Shown: positions 1-8,675, counted from the stretch's first letter. The stretch is 64,000 nt of DNA from Streptomyces olindensis (GCA_000696115.1 JJOH01000023.1:1-64000), one strand, 5' to 3'. Notes: a model not told the origin generated them from the sequence alone. Translations and numbers: made by a program.

Positions 1-377
1 CTGGAGGACGCGGTGACGGCCGGACGCAGGCGGGGACGGCACCCGGCACTGCGGACAGCGGTCGCCGACAGCCGGGACGACGGCCGCTCCACCGCCGCGC
101 GGCACGCGCCACGGCGGCCACGGACCTCCGGACCACCCGCCTCGGCGGGACCGGGCACGCGGCCGTGCGGTGACTGCCCGGCGGACACCACCGGCAGGGG
201 CGGCAGCGGCCGCCGAGCGGTCTGCCGTGCGGAGCGCGCCACCACGTGCGTCACCCGGCCGAAAGCCCGGTCCGCCGCACACCGCGGGGTGGAACCCGCC
301 TCGAGGGCCGGACGAACGCCGGGGCCGGCGGTAACGGCCGGGCCCGGCACGCGGCGCGGGGGTTCCCTGTCGGACAC
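1..377 (-). CDS. ftsI: FtsI (PBP3) N-terminal part, cut by window edge
   Basis: This is an open minus-strand frame starting with GTG at 377-375 and running off the window with no stop (125 codons). It begins VSDREPPRRVPGPA, the Arg/Pro-rich opening I associate with Streptomyces FtsI, the septal transpeptidase. It starts 5 bases after the ftsL stop, which is where ftsI belongs in the dcw order rsmH-ftsL-ftsI. A GGTGA sequence just upstream could be the ribosome site. Only a low-complexity cytoplasmic tail is visible; no membrane segment or penicillin-binding domain lies inside the window, so identity rests on position and the first residues. Confidence 0.6.
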   Translation of the reverse strand, partial: MSDREPPRRVPGPAVTAGPGVRPALEAGSTPRCAADRAFGRVTHVVARSARQTARRPLPPLPVVSAGQSPHGRVPGPAEAGGPEVRGRRGACRAAVERPSSRLSATAVRSAGCRPRLRPAVTASS

Positions 378-382
378 TTCCG

Positions 383-838
383 TCACCTGCCGGGGGTCGG
401 GGTCGGGGCGGAGCCGTCGGGCATGGCTTCGGGGGCGAGGACCAGGGGGACGTGGGCGGTGGTCCGCCCGACGCCGGAGGCGGGGCTGGGGACGCCCTTG
501 ACCGAGCCGTCGGGCGCGAGGAAGGCGGGGTCGCCGCCGGGGACCATGCCGAGTTCGCGGGCGCGGCGCTGGAGCGCCTCGGGCGCGGAGTAGGCGTCGA
601 TGTCCCGCTGGAGGGCCTGTTCCTCGTCGGTGAGGTTCTTCGTCTCGCGCTGGAGGTCGTCGAGCTTGAACGCGCCTTCGCTGAGGGCCGAGTTCAGCAC
701 CAGCAGGGCGATGAGACCGCCGCCGAGGAGGAGGACGACCAGGAAGACGAAGGGCGTGCGGGCCGCCTGGCCGGGGCCGGTCGGGAAGAGCCGGGCGAGA
801 CGCGCGGCCCTCCCCTTCAGTTCGGGTGTGCTGCTCAC
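383..838 (-). CDS. ftsL: Cell division protein FtsL
   Basis: This is a small bitopic divisome protein of 151 residues that, with DivIC/FtsB and FtsQ, connects early division proteins to FtsW/FtsI. The sequence shows a basic cytoplasmic start (VSSTPELKGRAARLARL), one membrane segment at about 30-50, then an extracytoplasmic heptad-rich stretch at about 55-85 (LQRETKNLTDEEQALQRDI), the normal FtsL layout. The frame is open further upstream, but GTG at 838 is preferred because GAGGGAG lies just before it and the protein then starts after rsmH with a 31-base gap. The C-terminus is Pro/Thr-rich. It is probably cotranscribed with rsmH and ftsI. Confidence 0.85.
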   Translation of the reverse strand: MSSTPELKGRAARLARLFPTGPGQAARTPFVFLVVLLLGGGLIALLVLNSALSEGAFKLDDLQRETKNLTDEEQALQRDIDAYSAPEALQRRARELGMVPGGDPAFLAPDGSVKGVPSPASGVGRTTAHVPLVLAPEAMPDGSAPTPTPGR

Positions 839-869
839 TCGCGCTCCCTCGGTCCGGCCTGCACGCGCC

Positions 870-1826
870 TCACTCGACGTCCTCCCTGATGCGCTGGGCC
901 CCGCGCAGCCGGGCCGGCGCCGCCCGCCGGTTCTCGGCGATCTCCTCCTCGGTGGGGAGTTCGGCACCGCGCGTGAGCAGCTTGAGCCGCGGCTGGTAGC
1001 GCTCGGGCACGACGGGCAGCCCGGGCGGCGCGGTGGTGGCGGCACCCGCCGCGAACACCTGCTTGACCAACCGGTCCTCCAGCGAGTGGTACGACAGCAC
1101 GGCGATCCGCCCGCCCACGTCCAGCGCCTTCACGGCGGCCGGGATCGCCCGCTCCAGGACGGCCAGTTCGCCGTTGACCTCGATGCGCAGGGCCTGGAAG
1201 GTGCGCTTGGCGGGGTTGCCGCCGGTGCGCTTGGCGGCCTGCGGCAGCGCGTCCCGGATCAGTTCGACCAGCCGCGCGCTGGTGCTGAACGGCTCCTTCT
1301 CCCGCTCCCGGACGATCGCGGACACGATCCGCTTGGCCTGCTTCTCCTCGCCGTACGCCCGCAGGATGCGGACGAGTTCGCCCGGCGGGTACGTGTTGAG
1401 GACCTCGGCGGCGCTGACCCCGCTCGTCTGGTCCATGCGCATGTCGAGCGGAGCGTCCTGGGCGTAGGCGAAGCCGCGGTCGGCCTCGTCGAGTTGCATG
1501 GAGGAGACGCCCAGGTCGAACAGGACGCCCTGCACGCGCGCGATGCCGAGCCTGCGCAGCACCTCGGGGAGTTCGTCGTAGACGGCGTGGACGAGGGTGG
1601 CGCGCTCCCCGTGGGGGGCGAGGCGCTCGCCGGACAGGCGCAGGGCCTCCTTGTCGCGGTCGAGGGCGACGAGGCGGACGCCGGGGAACCGCTCCAGGAG
1701 TGCCTCGCTGTGGCCGCCGAGGCCGAGGGTGCAGTCGACGACCACCGCGTCCGGCCCTTCCAGGGCGGGTGCCAGCAGGTCCAGGCACCGCTGGAGCATC
1801 ACCGGGACGTGTCGACTCTCGCTCAA
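870..1826 (-). CDS. rsmH: 16S rRNA (cytosine-1402-N4)-methyltransferase RsmH (MraW)
   Basis: The product is an SAM-dependent methyltransferase that modifies C1402 of 16S rRNA in the ribosomal P site. At 318 residues it has normal length. It shows HVPVMLQRCLDLL at the N-terminus, the SAM-binding stretch around residues 28-41 (VVVDCTLGLGGHSE), LFDLGVSSMQLDEADRGF in the middle, and SYHSLEDRLVK near the C-terminus, all hallmarks of the family. The start is TTG at 1826, chosen because GAGAGGG lies 5-6 bases upstream and translation begins SESRHVPVM. It is the first gene of the dcw block here; there is no mraZ in front of it. A promoter at 2042-2069 would give a leader of about 210 bases. Confidence 0.93.
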   Translation of the reverse strand: MSESRHVPVMLQRCLDLLAPALEGPDAVVVDCTLGLGGHSEALLERFPGVRLVALDRDKEALRLSGERLAPHGERATLVHAVYDELPEVLRRLGIARVQGVLFDLGVSSMQLDEADRGFAYAQDAPLDMRMDQTSGVSAAEVLNTYPPGELVRILRAYGEEKQAKRIVSAIVREREKEPFSTSARLVELIRDALPQAAKRTGGNPAKRTFQALRIEVNGELAVLERAIPAAVKALDVGGRIAVLSYHSLEDRLVKQVFAAGAATTAPPGLPVVPERYQPRLKLLTRGAELPTEEEIAENRRAAPARLRGAQRIREDVE

Positions 1827-2177
1827 GGGGCCCTCTCAAATCCGGCGGGCCCGTACGCACCGCCGGGTCCCCGCCCGCTCGTGAAGGGGAGGCCTGCCGG
1901 CGCCGGAAGCGTCAGCCGACCGGGAGCGGGAGGAGGCCGAGCCGCACGTACGCGCCGCGCACGCGGGGAGATCTCCGGTCGTCGCCGGGATCTCCGAAGA
2001 AATCAGTCCAGCGGGGAGAGTCTCGCCTCCCGCTTCGCGTCACTTTAGTCCACCCTGTCTCCCGGTCAATCAACCGGCCTGCGCGTCGCGACCGCCGGCA
2101 CACCACCCTTGTGGGTTACCTCACTCCAAGGCCCGATGGCGTTCTTTGTCCCCTCTCACAACGGGACGGGAACACGC
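1827..2177. other. Divergent intergenic region rsmH / carbonic anhydrase
   Basis: These 351 bases hold the rsmH promoter (2042-2069) and its long untranslated leader. Inside the leader is a hairpin at 1967-1995: GGAGATCTCCGG pairs with CCGGGATCTCC with one bulged base and a six-base loop. I see no clear promoter for the carbonic anhydrase gene and no convincing small coding frame. Confidence 0.5.
2042..2069 (-). promoter_or_regulatory. Predicted rsmH/dcw promoter
   Basis: Read on the minus strand, TTGACC (2064-2069) and TAAAGT (2042-2047) are separated by 16 bases. This resembles the vegetative HrdB-type consensus TTGACN / TANNNT. The predicted transcript would start near 2035, leaving about 210 untranslated bases before the TTG start of rsmH. 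Confidence 0.5.
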
Positions 2178-2747
2178 GTGACCAGTAACGTCATGGATAT
2201 GACGACTTCTGCATCGGTTCCCACTGGCCCTGACGCCGCGACCGTCGGCGGTACCGTCACCGACCGACTCGTGGACGCGAACCAGCGTTACGCGGCGGCC
2301 TTCACCGACCCGGGCATGGACGCCCGTCCGGTTCTGCACGTCGCCGTCGTGGCCTGCATGGACGCCCGCCTCGACCTGCACGCGGCGCTCGGCCTGGAGC
2401 TCGGCGACTGCCACACCATCCGCAACGCGGGCGGCGTCGTCACCGACGACGTGATCCGGTCCCTCACCATCAGCCAACGCAAGCTGGGGACGCGCAGCAT
2501 CGTGCTCATCCACCACACCGGCTGCGGCCTGGAGAGCCTCACCGAGGACTTCCGCAACGAGCTGGAGGCCGAGGTCGGCCAGCGCCCGGCCTGGGCGGTG
2601 GAGTCCTTCCGGGACGTCGACCAGGACGTCCGGCAGTCGATGCAGCGCGTGCGCACCTCGCCGTTCCTGCTGCACACCGACGATGTACGCGGGTTCGTCT
2701 TCGATGTGAAGACCGGCCTGCTGCGCGAGGTCGACCCCGCCTCCTGA
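2178..2747 (+). CDS. Beta-class carbonic anhydrase
   Basis: The product interconverts CO2 and bicarbonate. With the start used here it has 189 residues. The zinc site of beta-carbonic anhydrases is visible: Cys60-x-Asp62-x-Arg64 (ACMDARLD) and His113-x-x-Cys116 (HHTGC), with the conserved RNAGG segment between them. The start is uncertain. GTG at 2178 has GGGACGGG seven bases upstream; ATG at 2193 or 2199 (MTTSASVPTG) has no good ribosome site but looks like the start often annotated in relatives. It is divergent from rsmH and 280 bases ahead of the moxR gene. Its short length fits the small actinobacterial subgroup. Confidence 0.88.
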   Translation: MTSNVMDMTTSASVPTGPDAATVGGTVTDRLVDANQRYAAAFTDPGMDARPVLHVAVVACMDARLDLHAALGLELGDCHTIRNAGGVVTDDVIRSLTISQRKLGTRSIVLIHHTGCGLESLTEDFRNELEAEVGQRPAWAVESFRDVDQDVRQSMQRVRTSPFLLHTDDVRGFVFDVKTGLLREVDPAS

Positions 2748-3027
2748 CCTGCTCGCCCACCCCGGAGAACCACCTGCTGTAGCTGTCGAAAGCCTGTCAG
2801 TCACACGTTCGAACTGGCGCAAGACCGACATATCGCAGCCAGTTGTCCCCAGTCGAGTGACACGAATCGGTAACGGCAGCAAGAATGCGGGGAGTGGCGT
2901 CACGCTGAACATCTCGCGCGTGGTGTCCGTGGTTCGGGGTGGGCCGGCCCGCGTCGTGGGGCGTCGGCCCGGGAAAATGGGGTATCCCGTGCTTCCTGGG
3001 AGCAGGGGAAAGGCCGAGGAGGGCCGG

Positions 3028-4068
3028 GTGACGACCTATGACGATCGAGCGAGCCTCACTGATCTGACCGCCGTGGTGGAACGCGTGCGGGAGTCGGTGG
3101 AAGGCGTGATCGAGGGAAAGCCCGAGGTCGTACGGCTCTCGCTGACCGTGCTGCTCGCCGAGGGACATCTACTGATCGAGGACGTCCCGGGAGTCGGCAA
3201 GACGATGCTGGCCAAGGCGCTCGCGCGGTCCATCGACTGCTCGGTGCGGCGTATCCAGTTCACGCCCGACCTGCTGCCGTCGGACATCACCGGTGTGTCC
3301 ATCTGGGACCAGCAGCGCCGCGACTTCGAGTTCAAGCCGGGCGCGATCTTCGCGCAGGTGGTGATCGGCGACGAGATCAACCGCGCCTCGCCCAAGACGC
3401 AGTCCGCGCTCCTGGAGTCGATGGAGGAGCGCCAGGTCACCATCGACGGCAAGACCTACGAGCTGCCCAGCCCCTTCATGGTGGTGGCGACGCAGAACCC
3501 GGTCGAGATGGAGGGCACCTATCCGCTGCCGGAGGCCCAGCGCGACCGTTTCATGGCCCGCGTCTCGGTCGGCTACCCGAGCGCGGAGGCCGAGCTGCAG
3601 ATGCTGGACGTGCACGGCGGTGTCTCCCCGCTGGAGGACCTCCAGCCCGTGGCGCACGCGCACGAGATCCTCAAGCTGATCGAGGCGGTGCGCGGCGTGC
3701 ACGTCGCCGAGCCGGTCCGGCGCTACGCGGTGGACCTGGTCGGCGCCACGCGCACGCACCCCGACCTCAGACTGGGCGCCTCGCCGCGCGCGACGCTGCA
3801 CCTGCTGCGCGCGGCGAAGGCGACCGCGGCCCTCAGCGGCCGGGAGTACGCGCTGCCGGACGACGTCCAGGCCCTCGCCGTCGCCGTCCTGGCCCACCGC
3901 CTGCTGCCCACCGCCCAGGCCCAGCTCAACCGCCGTACGGCCGAGCAGGTCGTCGAGGAGATCCTGCAGCGCACCCCCGTACCGGCGGCGCCGCAGCAGC
4001 AGAGCGGCTTCGGCGGGCTCGGCCGGGGCGCGCCGGCGTATCCCCAGCAGCCGCCGCGGAGGCTGTGA
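3028..4068 (+). CDS. MoxR family AAA+ ATPase
   Basis: This is an AAA+ ATPase thought to act as a chaperone or assembly factor together with DUF58/von Willebrand-like partners. It has 346 residues. Walker A (GVGKT) is at 55-59, Walker B with the MoxR-typical VVIGDEINRAS at 111-121, then VVATQNPVEMEGTYPLPEAQRDRF, the sensor region, and a C-terminal Pro/Gln-rich tail. The frame is open further upstream, but GTG at 3028 follows GAGGAGG with five bases spacing and yields the expected VTTYDDRASL start. The stop overlaps the next ATG by four bases (ATGA), so this gene and the DUF58 gene are translationally coupled. Confidence 0.9.
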   Translation: MTTYDDRASLTDLTAVVERVRESVEGVIEGKPEVVRLSLTVLLAEGHLLIEDVPGVGKTMLAKALARSIDCSVRRIQFTPDLLPSDITGVSIWDQQRRDFEFKPGAIFAQVVIGDEINRASPKTQSALLESMEERQVTIDGKTYELPSPFMVVATQNPVEMEGTYPLPEAQRDRFMARVSVGYPSAEAELQMLDVHGGVSPLEDLQPVAHAHEILKLIEAVRGVHVAEPVRRYAVDLVGATRTHPDLRLGASPRATLHLLRAAKATAALSGREYALPDDVQALAVAVLAHRLLPTAQAQLNRRTAEQVVEEILQRTPVPAAPQQQSGFGGLGRGAPAYPQQPPRRL

Positions 4069-5429
4069 TGACCACCGCGGGGGCGGGGCACGCGGAGGCC
4101 GACCGGGGCGAGAAGGGCGGCATCCGTACCGCCCTGGCCGGTCTGACCACCCGCGGACGCTCCTTCCTGGCCGCCGGCGTCGCGGCCGCCATCTGCAGTT
4201 ACGTGCTCGGGCAGAGCGACCTGCTGCGCGTCGGCCTGCTCCTGGCGGTGCTGCCGCTGGTGTGCGCGACGGTGCTGTACCGCACGCGCTACCGGGTCGC
4301 GGGCAGCCGCCGGCTCTCCCCCGCGCGCGTGCCCTCCGGCAGCGAGGCACGGGTCCACCTGCGGATGGACAACGTCTCGCGACTGCCCACGGGCCTGCTG
4401 ATGCTCCAGGACCGGGTGCCGTACGTGCTCGGCCCCCGGCCCCGCTTCGTGCTCGACCGGATGGAGGCGGGCGGCCGGCGCGAGGTGTCCTACCGGGTCC
4501 GCTCCGACCTGCGCGGCCGCTACCCGCTGGGCCCGCTCCAGCTGCGCCTGACCGACCCGTTCGGCATGTGCGAACTGACCCGGTCCTTCTCCACGTACGA
4601 CACGCTGACGGTGATTCCGCGCGTGGAGCCGCTGGCGCCGGTGCGCCTGAGCGGCGAGGCGAAGGGCTACGGCGACGGGCGGCAGCGGTCGCTCGCGCTG
4701 GCCGGCGAGGACGACGTCATCCCGCGCGGCTACCGCTACGGCGACGACCTGCGCCGTGTGCACTGGCGCTCCACGGCCCGCTACGGCGAGCTGATGGTGC
4801 GCCGCGAGGAGCAGCCGCAGCGCGCCCGCTGCACGGTCCTGCTCGACACCCGGGGCATCGCCTACCGGGGCGCGGGCCCGGACTCGGCCTTCGAGTGGGC
4901 CGTGGCCGGCGCCGCCTCCGTGCTGGTGCACATGCTCGAACGCGGCTTCTCGGTACGGCTGCTGACGGACACCGGCAACGCGGTGCCCGGCGAGGGCGGT
5001 GACGGCTTCGCGGGCGCAAGCCAGGAGTCGGCCGACGCGGCCGGGCTCATGATGGACACCCTCGCGGTGATCGACCACTCCGACGGCGCGGGTCTGTCCC
5101 GGGCGTACGACGTGCTGCGCGGCGGGAACGAGGGGCTGCTGGTGGCCTTCCTCGGCGACCTGGACGAGGAGCAGGCGGCGGTGCTGGGCAGGATGCGGCA
5201 GCGCAGCCCGGGCGCGGTCGCCTTCGTGCTCGACAGCGACACCTGGATGCGGGAACCGAGCGACGTGCCCGGGCCGTTGGAAGGGAGCGGGGAGCGGCTG
5301 CGCATGCTGCGCGAGTCGGGCTGGACGGCCCTCGGCGTACCGCGGGACGCCTCGCTGGACGAGCTGTGGCGGCAGGCCGACCGCGAGCGCAGGGGCATGG
5401 CCGCCGCGAGCGGCGGGGAGGGGCCGTGA
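4065..5429 (+). CDS. DUF58 domain protein
   Basis: This membrane-anchored protein of 454 residues is of the type always found beside MoxR. Two hydrophobic stretches lie near the N-terminus (about 34-50 and 54-72). The DUF58 signature RGYRYGDDLRRVHWRSTARYG is at about 221-241 and is followed by LMVRREEQ. Downstream there is a von Willebrand A-like region (LLDTRG). The molecular role is not established; with MoxR and a transglutaminase it forms a widely conserved trio suspected to act on the envelope. It overlaps moxR by 4 bases and abuts the next gene, so all three are one operon. Confidence 0.85.
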   Translation: MMTTAGAGHAEADRGEKGGIRTALAGLTTRGRSFLAAGVAAAICSYVLGQSDLLRVGLLLAVLPLVCATVLYRTRYRVAGSRRLSPARVPSGSEARVHLRMDNVSRLPTGLLMLQDRVPYVLGPRPRFVLDRMEAGGRREVSYRVRSDLRGRYPLGPLQLRLTDPFGMCELTRSFSTYDTLTVIPRVEPLAPVRLSGEAKGYGDGRQRSLALAGEDDVIPRGYRYGDDLRRVHWRSTARYGELMVRREEQPQRARCTVLLDTRGIAYRGAGPDSAFEWAVAGAASVLVHMLERGFSVRLLTDTGNAVPGEGGDGFAGASQESADAAGLMMDTLAVIDHSDGAGLSRAYDVLRGGNEGLLVAFLGDLDEEQAAVLGRMRQRSPGAVAFVLDSDTWMREPSDVPGPLEGSGERLRMLRESGWTALGVPRDASLDELWRQADRERRGMAAASGGEGP

Positions 5430-7822
5430 TGAGCGGGCGGATACGACTGACGCTGGGCGCGTGGGCGGCCACGCTGATGGCCGCGTGCGCCCTGCTGCCC
5501 CTCGTGCAACCGGCCACCTGGATCGTGCAGGCGGCCTTCCTGCTGGGCATCCAGTCGGGCGTGGGGGCGGCGGCCCGCAGGGTGCCGCTGGCGCGCCCGC
5601 TGACGGTGGCGGCGCAGGCCCTGGTCACCGTGGTGCTGCTGACGTTCGTGTTCACCCGTGAGCAGGCCTTCGCCGGGCTGATCCCCGGGCCGGACGCCAT
5701 CAACCGCTTCGCGCTCCTGCTCCAGCAGGGCGGGGACGACATCGCGCGGTACGCGATCCCGGCGCCCCTGGAGTCCGACGGCATCCGGCTGATGCTCATC
5801 GGCGGGGTGCTGGTCATCGGGCTGCTGGTGGACACCCTCGCGGTGACCTTCCGCAGCGCCGCACCGGCCGGTCTGCCGCTGCTCGCCCTGTACTCGGTGG
5901 CCGCGGGGCTGTCCGACGGGGGCACGGACTGGCTGTGGTTCCTGGTCGCGGCGGCCGGCTATCTGATGCTGCTGCTGGCCGAGGGCCGGGACCGGCTCTC
6001 CCAGTGGGGCAGGGTCTTCGCCGGGGCCTCCCGCACGCCCGGCGGGGAGCCGAGCGGCGCGGTCGCACCGGTCCGTACCGGCCGGCGCATCGGCGTGGTG
6101 GCGCTGGGCATCGCCCTGGTGGTCCCGCTCGGTCTGCCCGCGATGAACGGCGGCCTGCTGGACTCGGTGGGAGCGGGCGCGGGCCGCGGCACGGGCGGCG
6201 GCGGCACGATCTCCGCCGTGAACCCGCTGGTGTCCCTGCGCGACAGTCTGAACGCGGACGAGGACCAGCAGGTCCTGTCCGTGAAGACCGAGATGGCGGA
6301 CGTCTCGGACCTGTATCTGCGGATCGTGTCCCTGGACGACTTCGACGGCACCACGTGGAAGCCGTCCCGGCGGTCCATCACCGCCGTCCCCGACGGCACG
6401 TTCCCGCCCCCGATCGGCCTCAGCCCCGACGTCAAGCGCGCGGAGGTCGACACCACCATCACGGCGGCCGACTGGTACGCCCAGGACTGGCTGCCCATGC
6501 CGTACCCGCCGAGCGGCGTGACCATCAGCGGCAACTGGCGTTACGAGCCGCTGGGCATGACCCTGGTCGGCGACCACGGCCAGAACACGCGCGGTCTGCG
6601 GTACCAGGTCAGGAGCCTGGACGTGCAGCCGACGGCGGAGCAGCTGGCCTCGGCGGGGCCGCCGCCCCCGGCCATCAAGCGCGACTTCACGGAGTTGCCC
6701 GACTCACTGCCGTCGATAGTGGCCCGCACGGCCCGCCAGGTCACCGCGGGCGCCGCCAACGCGTACGACCAGGCGGTCAAGCTCCAGGACTACTTCGCCG
6801 TGACCGGCGGCTTCGAGTACGACACGCAGGTGCAGGTCGGCAGCGGCTCGCAGGCGATCGCCCGGTTCCTGACGGACAAGCAGGGCTTCTGCGTGCACTT
6901 CTCCTTCGCGATGGCGGCGATGGCCCGCTCCCTGGGCATCCCGGCCCGGGTCGCGGTGGGCTTCGCGCCCGGATCCCCGCAGGCGGACGGCACGGTGTCG
7001 GTGGGGCTGCGGGACGCGCACGCCTGGCCCGAGCTGTACTTCGAGGGCGTGGGCTGGACCCGTTTCGAGCCGACGCCGAACCGCGGCTCGATGCCGTCGT
7101 ACACCCTGCCGGACACCCCGGGCAGCTCCGTGCCGGACGAGGCGCGCCCGACCCAGTCCACGTCGGCGGCGCCCTCCCCGACGCCCTCGACGAGCGAGAG
7201 CTGCACGCCGGAGCAGAAGAGGCTGGACGGCGGCTGCGCGAGCGAGTCCCCGGCGGCGGCGCTGCCCACGGGCGGTGACGGCCCGAAGTGGTACGCGATC
7301 CTGGCGTGGGCCCTGGCCGGGCTCGCCGTGCTGGTCCTCCCGCTGGCACCGATGCTGTGGCGCCTGCGGACCCGCTCGGTACGGCTGGGGGCGCACGGCC
7401 GCGGCGAGGCGGACGCGCTACCGCACACGCTGGCCGTCTGGCAGGAGCTGACGGACACCGCGTGGGACTTCGGCATCGTGCCGGACGAGTCGCAGACGCC
7501 GCGCAAGGCGGCCGCCCGCATCGTCCGGCTGGGCGGCCTCGATGGGGAGGCCGCGGCCTCGGTGCACCGGGTGGCGAACGCGGTGGAGCAGGTCCTGTAC
7601 GCGCCGCACCCCCGCCCGACGGCGGGCCTCACGGACGACGTCCGCCGTGCGACGGCGGGCCTGAGCGCCGCGGTCGGCCGCCCCGCCAGGTTCCGAGCTT
7701 TGGTGGCCCCGCGCTCCACCGCCCGCCTGCTGTGGGCGGGGTCGGCCTGGTGGTCGGGGGTCCGGGAACGCGCCCTGGCGCTGCGGCCGACGTGGCGGAA
7801 GGCCTCGGGACAGCAGGGCTGA
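5429..7822 (+). CDS. TgpA-like transglutaminase membrane protein
   Basis: This is a large membrane protein of 797 residues. It has about six N-terminal membrane segments (DUF3488/TgpA type), an external transglutaminase-core domain, a Thr/Ser/Pro linker, one more membrane segment (WYAILAWALAGLAVLVLPL) and a DUF4129-like C-terminus. The core shows Cys488 (GFCVHFSF) and His531 (RDAHAWPEL); the third catalytic position reads FEPTP, Glu instead of the more usual Asp. The start is ATG at 5429, overlapping the DUF58 stop; GTG at 5426 is equally possible behind GGGGAGGGG. It is the last gene of the MoxR operon, ahead of a strong terminator at 8147-8187. The physiological substrate is unknown. Confidence 0.88.
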   Translation: MSGRIRLTLGAWAATLMAACALLPLVQPATWIVQAAFLLGIQSGVGAAARRVPLARPLTVAAQALVTVVLLTFVFTREQAFAGLIPGPDAINRFALLLQQGGDDIARYAIPAPLESDGIRLMLIGGVLVIGLLVDTLAVTFRSAAPAGLPLLALYSVAAGLSDGGTDWLWFLVAAAGYLMLLLAEGRDRLSQWGRVFAGASRTPGGEPSGAVAPVRTGRRIGVVALGIALVVPLGLPAMNGGLLDSVGAGAGRGTGGGGTISAVNPLVSLRDSLNADEDQQVLSVKTEMADVSDLYLRIVSLDDFDGTTWKPSRRSITAVPDGTFPPPIGLSPDVKRAEVDTTITAADWYAQDWLPMPYPPSGVTISGNWRYEPLGMTLVGDHGQNTRGLRYQVRSLDVQPTAEQLASAGPPPPAIKRDFTELPDSLPSIVARTARQVTAGAANAYDQAVKLQDYFAVTGGFEYDTQVQVGSGSQAIARFLTDKQGFCVHFSFAMAAMARSLGIPARVAVGFAPGSPQADGTVSVGLRDAHAWPELYFEGVGWTRFEPTPNRGSMPSYTLPDTPGSSVPDEARPTQSTSAAPSPTPSTSESCTPEQKRLDGGCASESPAAALPTGGDGPKWYAILAWALAGLAVLVLPLAPMLWRLRTRSVRLGAHGRGEADALPHTLAVWQELTDTAWDFGIVPDESQTPRKAAARIVRLGGLDGEAAASVHRVANAVEQVLYAPHPRPTAGLTDDVRRATAGLSAAVGRPARFRALVAPRSTARLLWAGSAWWSGVRERALALRPTWRKASGQQG

Positions 7823-8000
7823 GCCAGGCTGCGGCGGGGGCCGGAGGACACGCGCCCAGCTACGGCGAGGGCCGGTCGGACGCGGGTGCGTGCGGCCGGC
7901 CCTCGCCGCGTGTGGGGGCCGGAGGGCACGCGTCCGAGACCCGCATCGCACGGCTGGCTCCGGGCGGATTCACCGGCGGCAGCCGGCCGGCGACGACGGC

Positions 8001-8054
8001 GGTGCCGGCGGTGCCGGCGGTGCCGGCGGTGCCGGCGGTGCCGGCGGTGCCGGC
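8001..8054. repeat. Six perfect tandem copies of a 9-base unit
   Basis: GGTGCCGGC is repeated six times without error, with a partial seventh start (GGT) after it. It lies outside any gene, about 180 bases after the transglutaminase stop. Unit and context give no hint of function; copy number is likely to vary between strains by slippage. Confidence 0.9.
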
Positions 8055-8146
8055 GGTCTGCAGGGTCGCGAGGGCGGCGACGGAGCCGGTCTCGCCCGGC
8101 AGCGTGCCGGTCCGTGATCCGCGCGGGCGATCGGCACGCGGGCATG

Positions 8147-8187
8147 CGTCAGGGGGTGACCACCTGGTCGGTGGTCACCCCCTGACG
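8147..8187. terminator. Bidirectional terminator hairpin
   Basis: CGTCAGGGGGTGACCACC (8147-8164) and its exact reverse complement (8170-8187) form an 18-bp perfect stem with a five-base loop. It sits between two convergent genes, so it can end both the MoxR operon and the DUF3040 transcript. No U-tract follows, as is usual in Streptomyces. Confidence 0.85.
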
Positions 8188-8224
8188 TACGTGTTCACGT
8201 AGTCCTGGCGAGCGGTGGGGCCGG

Positions 8225-8626
8225 CTAATGGCCGCCCTGCTCGTCGCGGCGCTTCTGCCAGCGCTGCTCGATGCGGTCCATCATGGAGCGGCGCTGCCTG
8301 CCCTGTCGGCGGGCCTGCGGCCCTCCGGCGGCACCGGCGGCCTGTTCGCCCGGCTTGGGAGCCTTGCGCCAGCCGGTCACCGCGAGCACCGCGCAGCCCA
8401 GCATGACGAGGAAGCCCACGACGCTGAGCCAGACCTGCTTGGCGACCATACCGGCCATGAGGAGCGCAATACCTACGAGGAAGCCCGCGACCGCCTGGTA
8501 GACCCGCCGCCGGGTGTACGTACGCAGCCCGCTTCCCTCAAGCGCCGACGCGAACTTGGGATCTTCGGCGTACAGCGCTCGCTCCATCTGCTCGAGCATG
8601 CGCTGCTCGTGCTCCGAGAGCGGCAC
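8225..8626 (-). CDS. DUF3040 small membrane protein
   Basis: The product is a 133-residue protein with a charged N-terminus (VPLSEHEQRMLEQMERALYAEDPKFA, the DUF3040 signature), two membrane segments at about 44-62 and 66-84, and a basic Arg/Gln-rich C-terminus. GTG at 8626 is used because GAGGAGG lies just upstream and the conserved LSEHEQ motif follows at once. The family is actinobacterial and usually sits beside the dcw cluster, as here; the M. tuberculosis counterpart is, from memory, Rv2169c. A division role is plausible. I have a vague memory that the Streptomyces septation protein SepX is of this type but could not confirm it. Confidence 0.85.
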   Translation of the reverse strand: MPLSEHEQRMLEQMERALYAEDPKFASALEGSGLRTYTRRRVYQAVAGFLVGIALLMAGMVAKQVWLSVVGFLVMLGCAVLAVTGWRKAPKPGEQAAGAAGGPQARRQGRQRRSMMDRIEQRWQKRRDEQGGH

Positions 8627-8675
8627 GGAGTCCTCCTCATCGTGCAGTCGCCGGGGCGACCCGGGGGGTCTCTTC

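Larger units (their letters stand above)
7823..8224. other. Convergent intergenic region with tandem repeat and terminator
   Basis: These 402 bases lie between the transglutaminase (plus) and DUF3040 (minus) genes. They hold a six-copy 9-base tandem repeat (8001-8054) and a long perfect hairpin (8147-8187). Frames crossing the repeat give only Gly/Ala or Arg/His runs, so I see no credible gene. Confidence 0.6.

Noticed and set aside
3028..7822. MoxR/DUF58/transglutaminase operon considered as a novel anti-phage system
   Set aside because: It sits in core chromosome beside the dcw cluster, is a widely conserved trio, and lacks neighbouring defence or mobile genes.
8001..8054. Short tandem repeat considered as a CRISPR array
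   Set aside because: Units are contiguous 9-mers with no spacers, and no cas genes are in the window.
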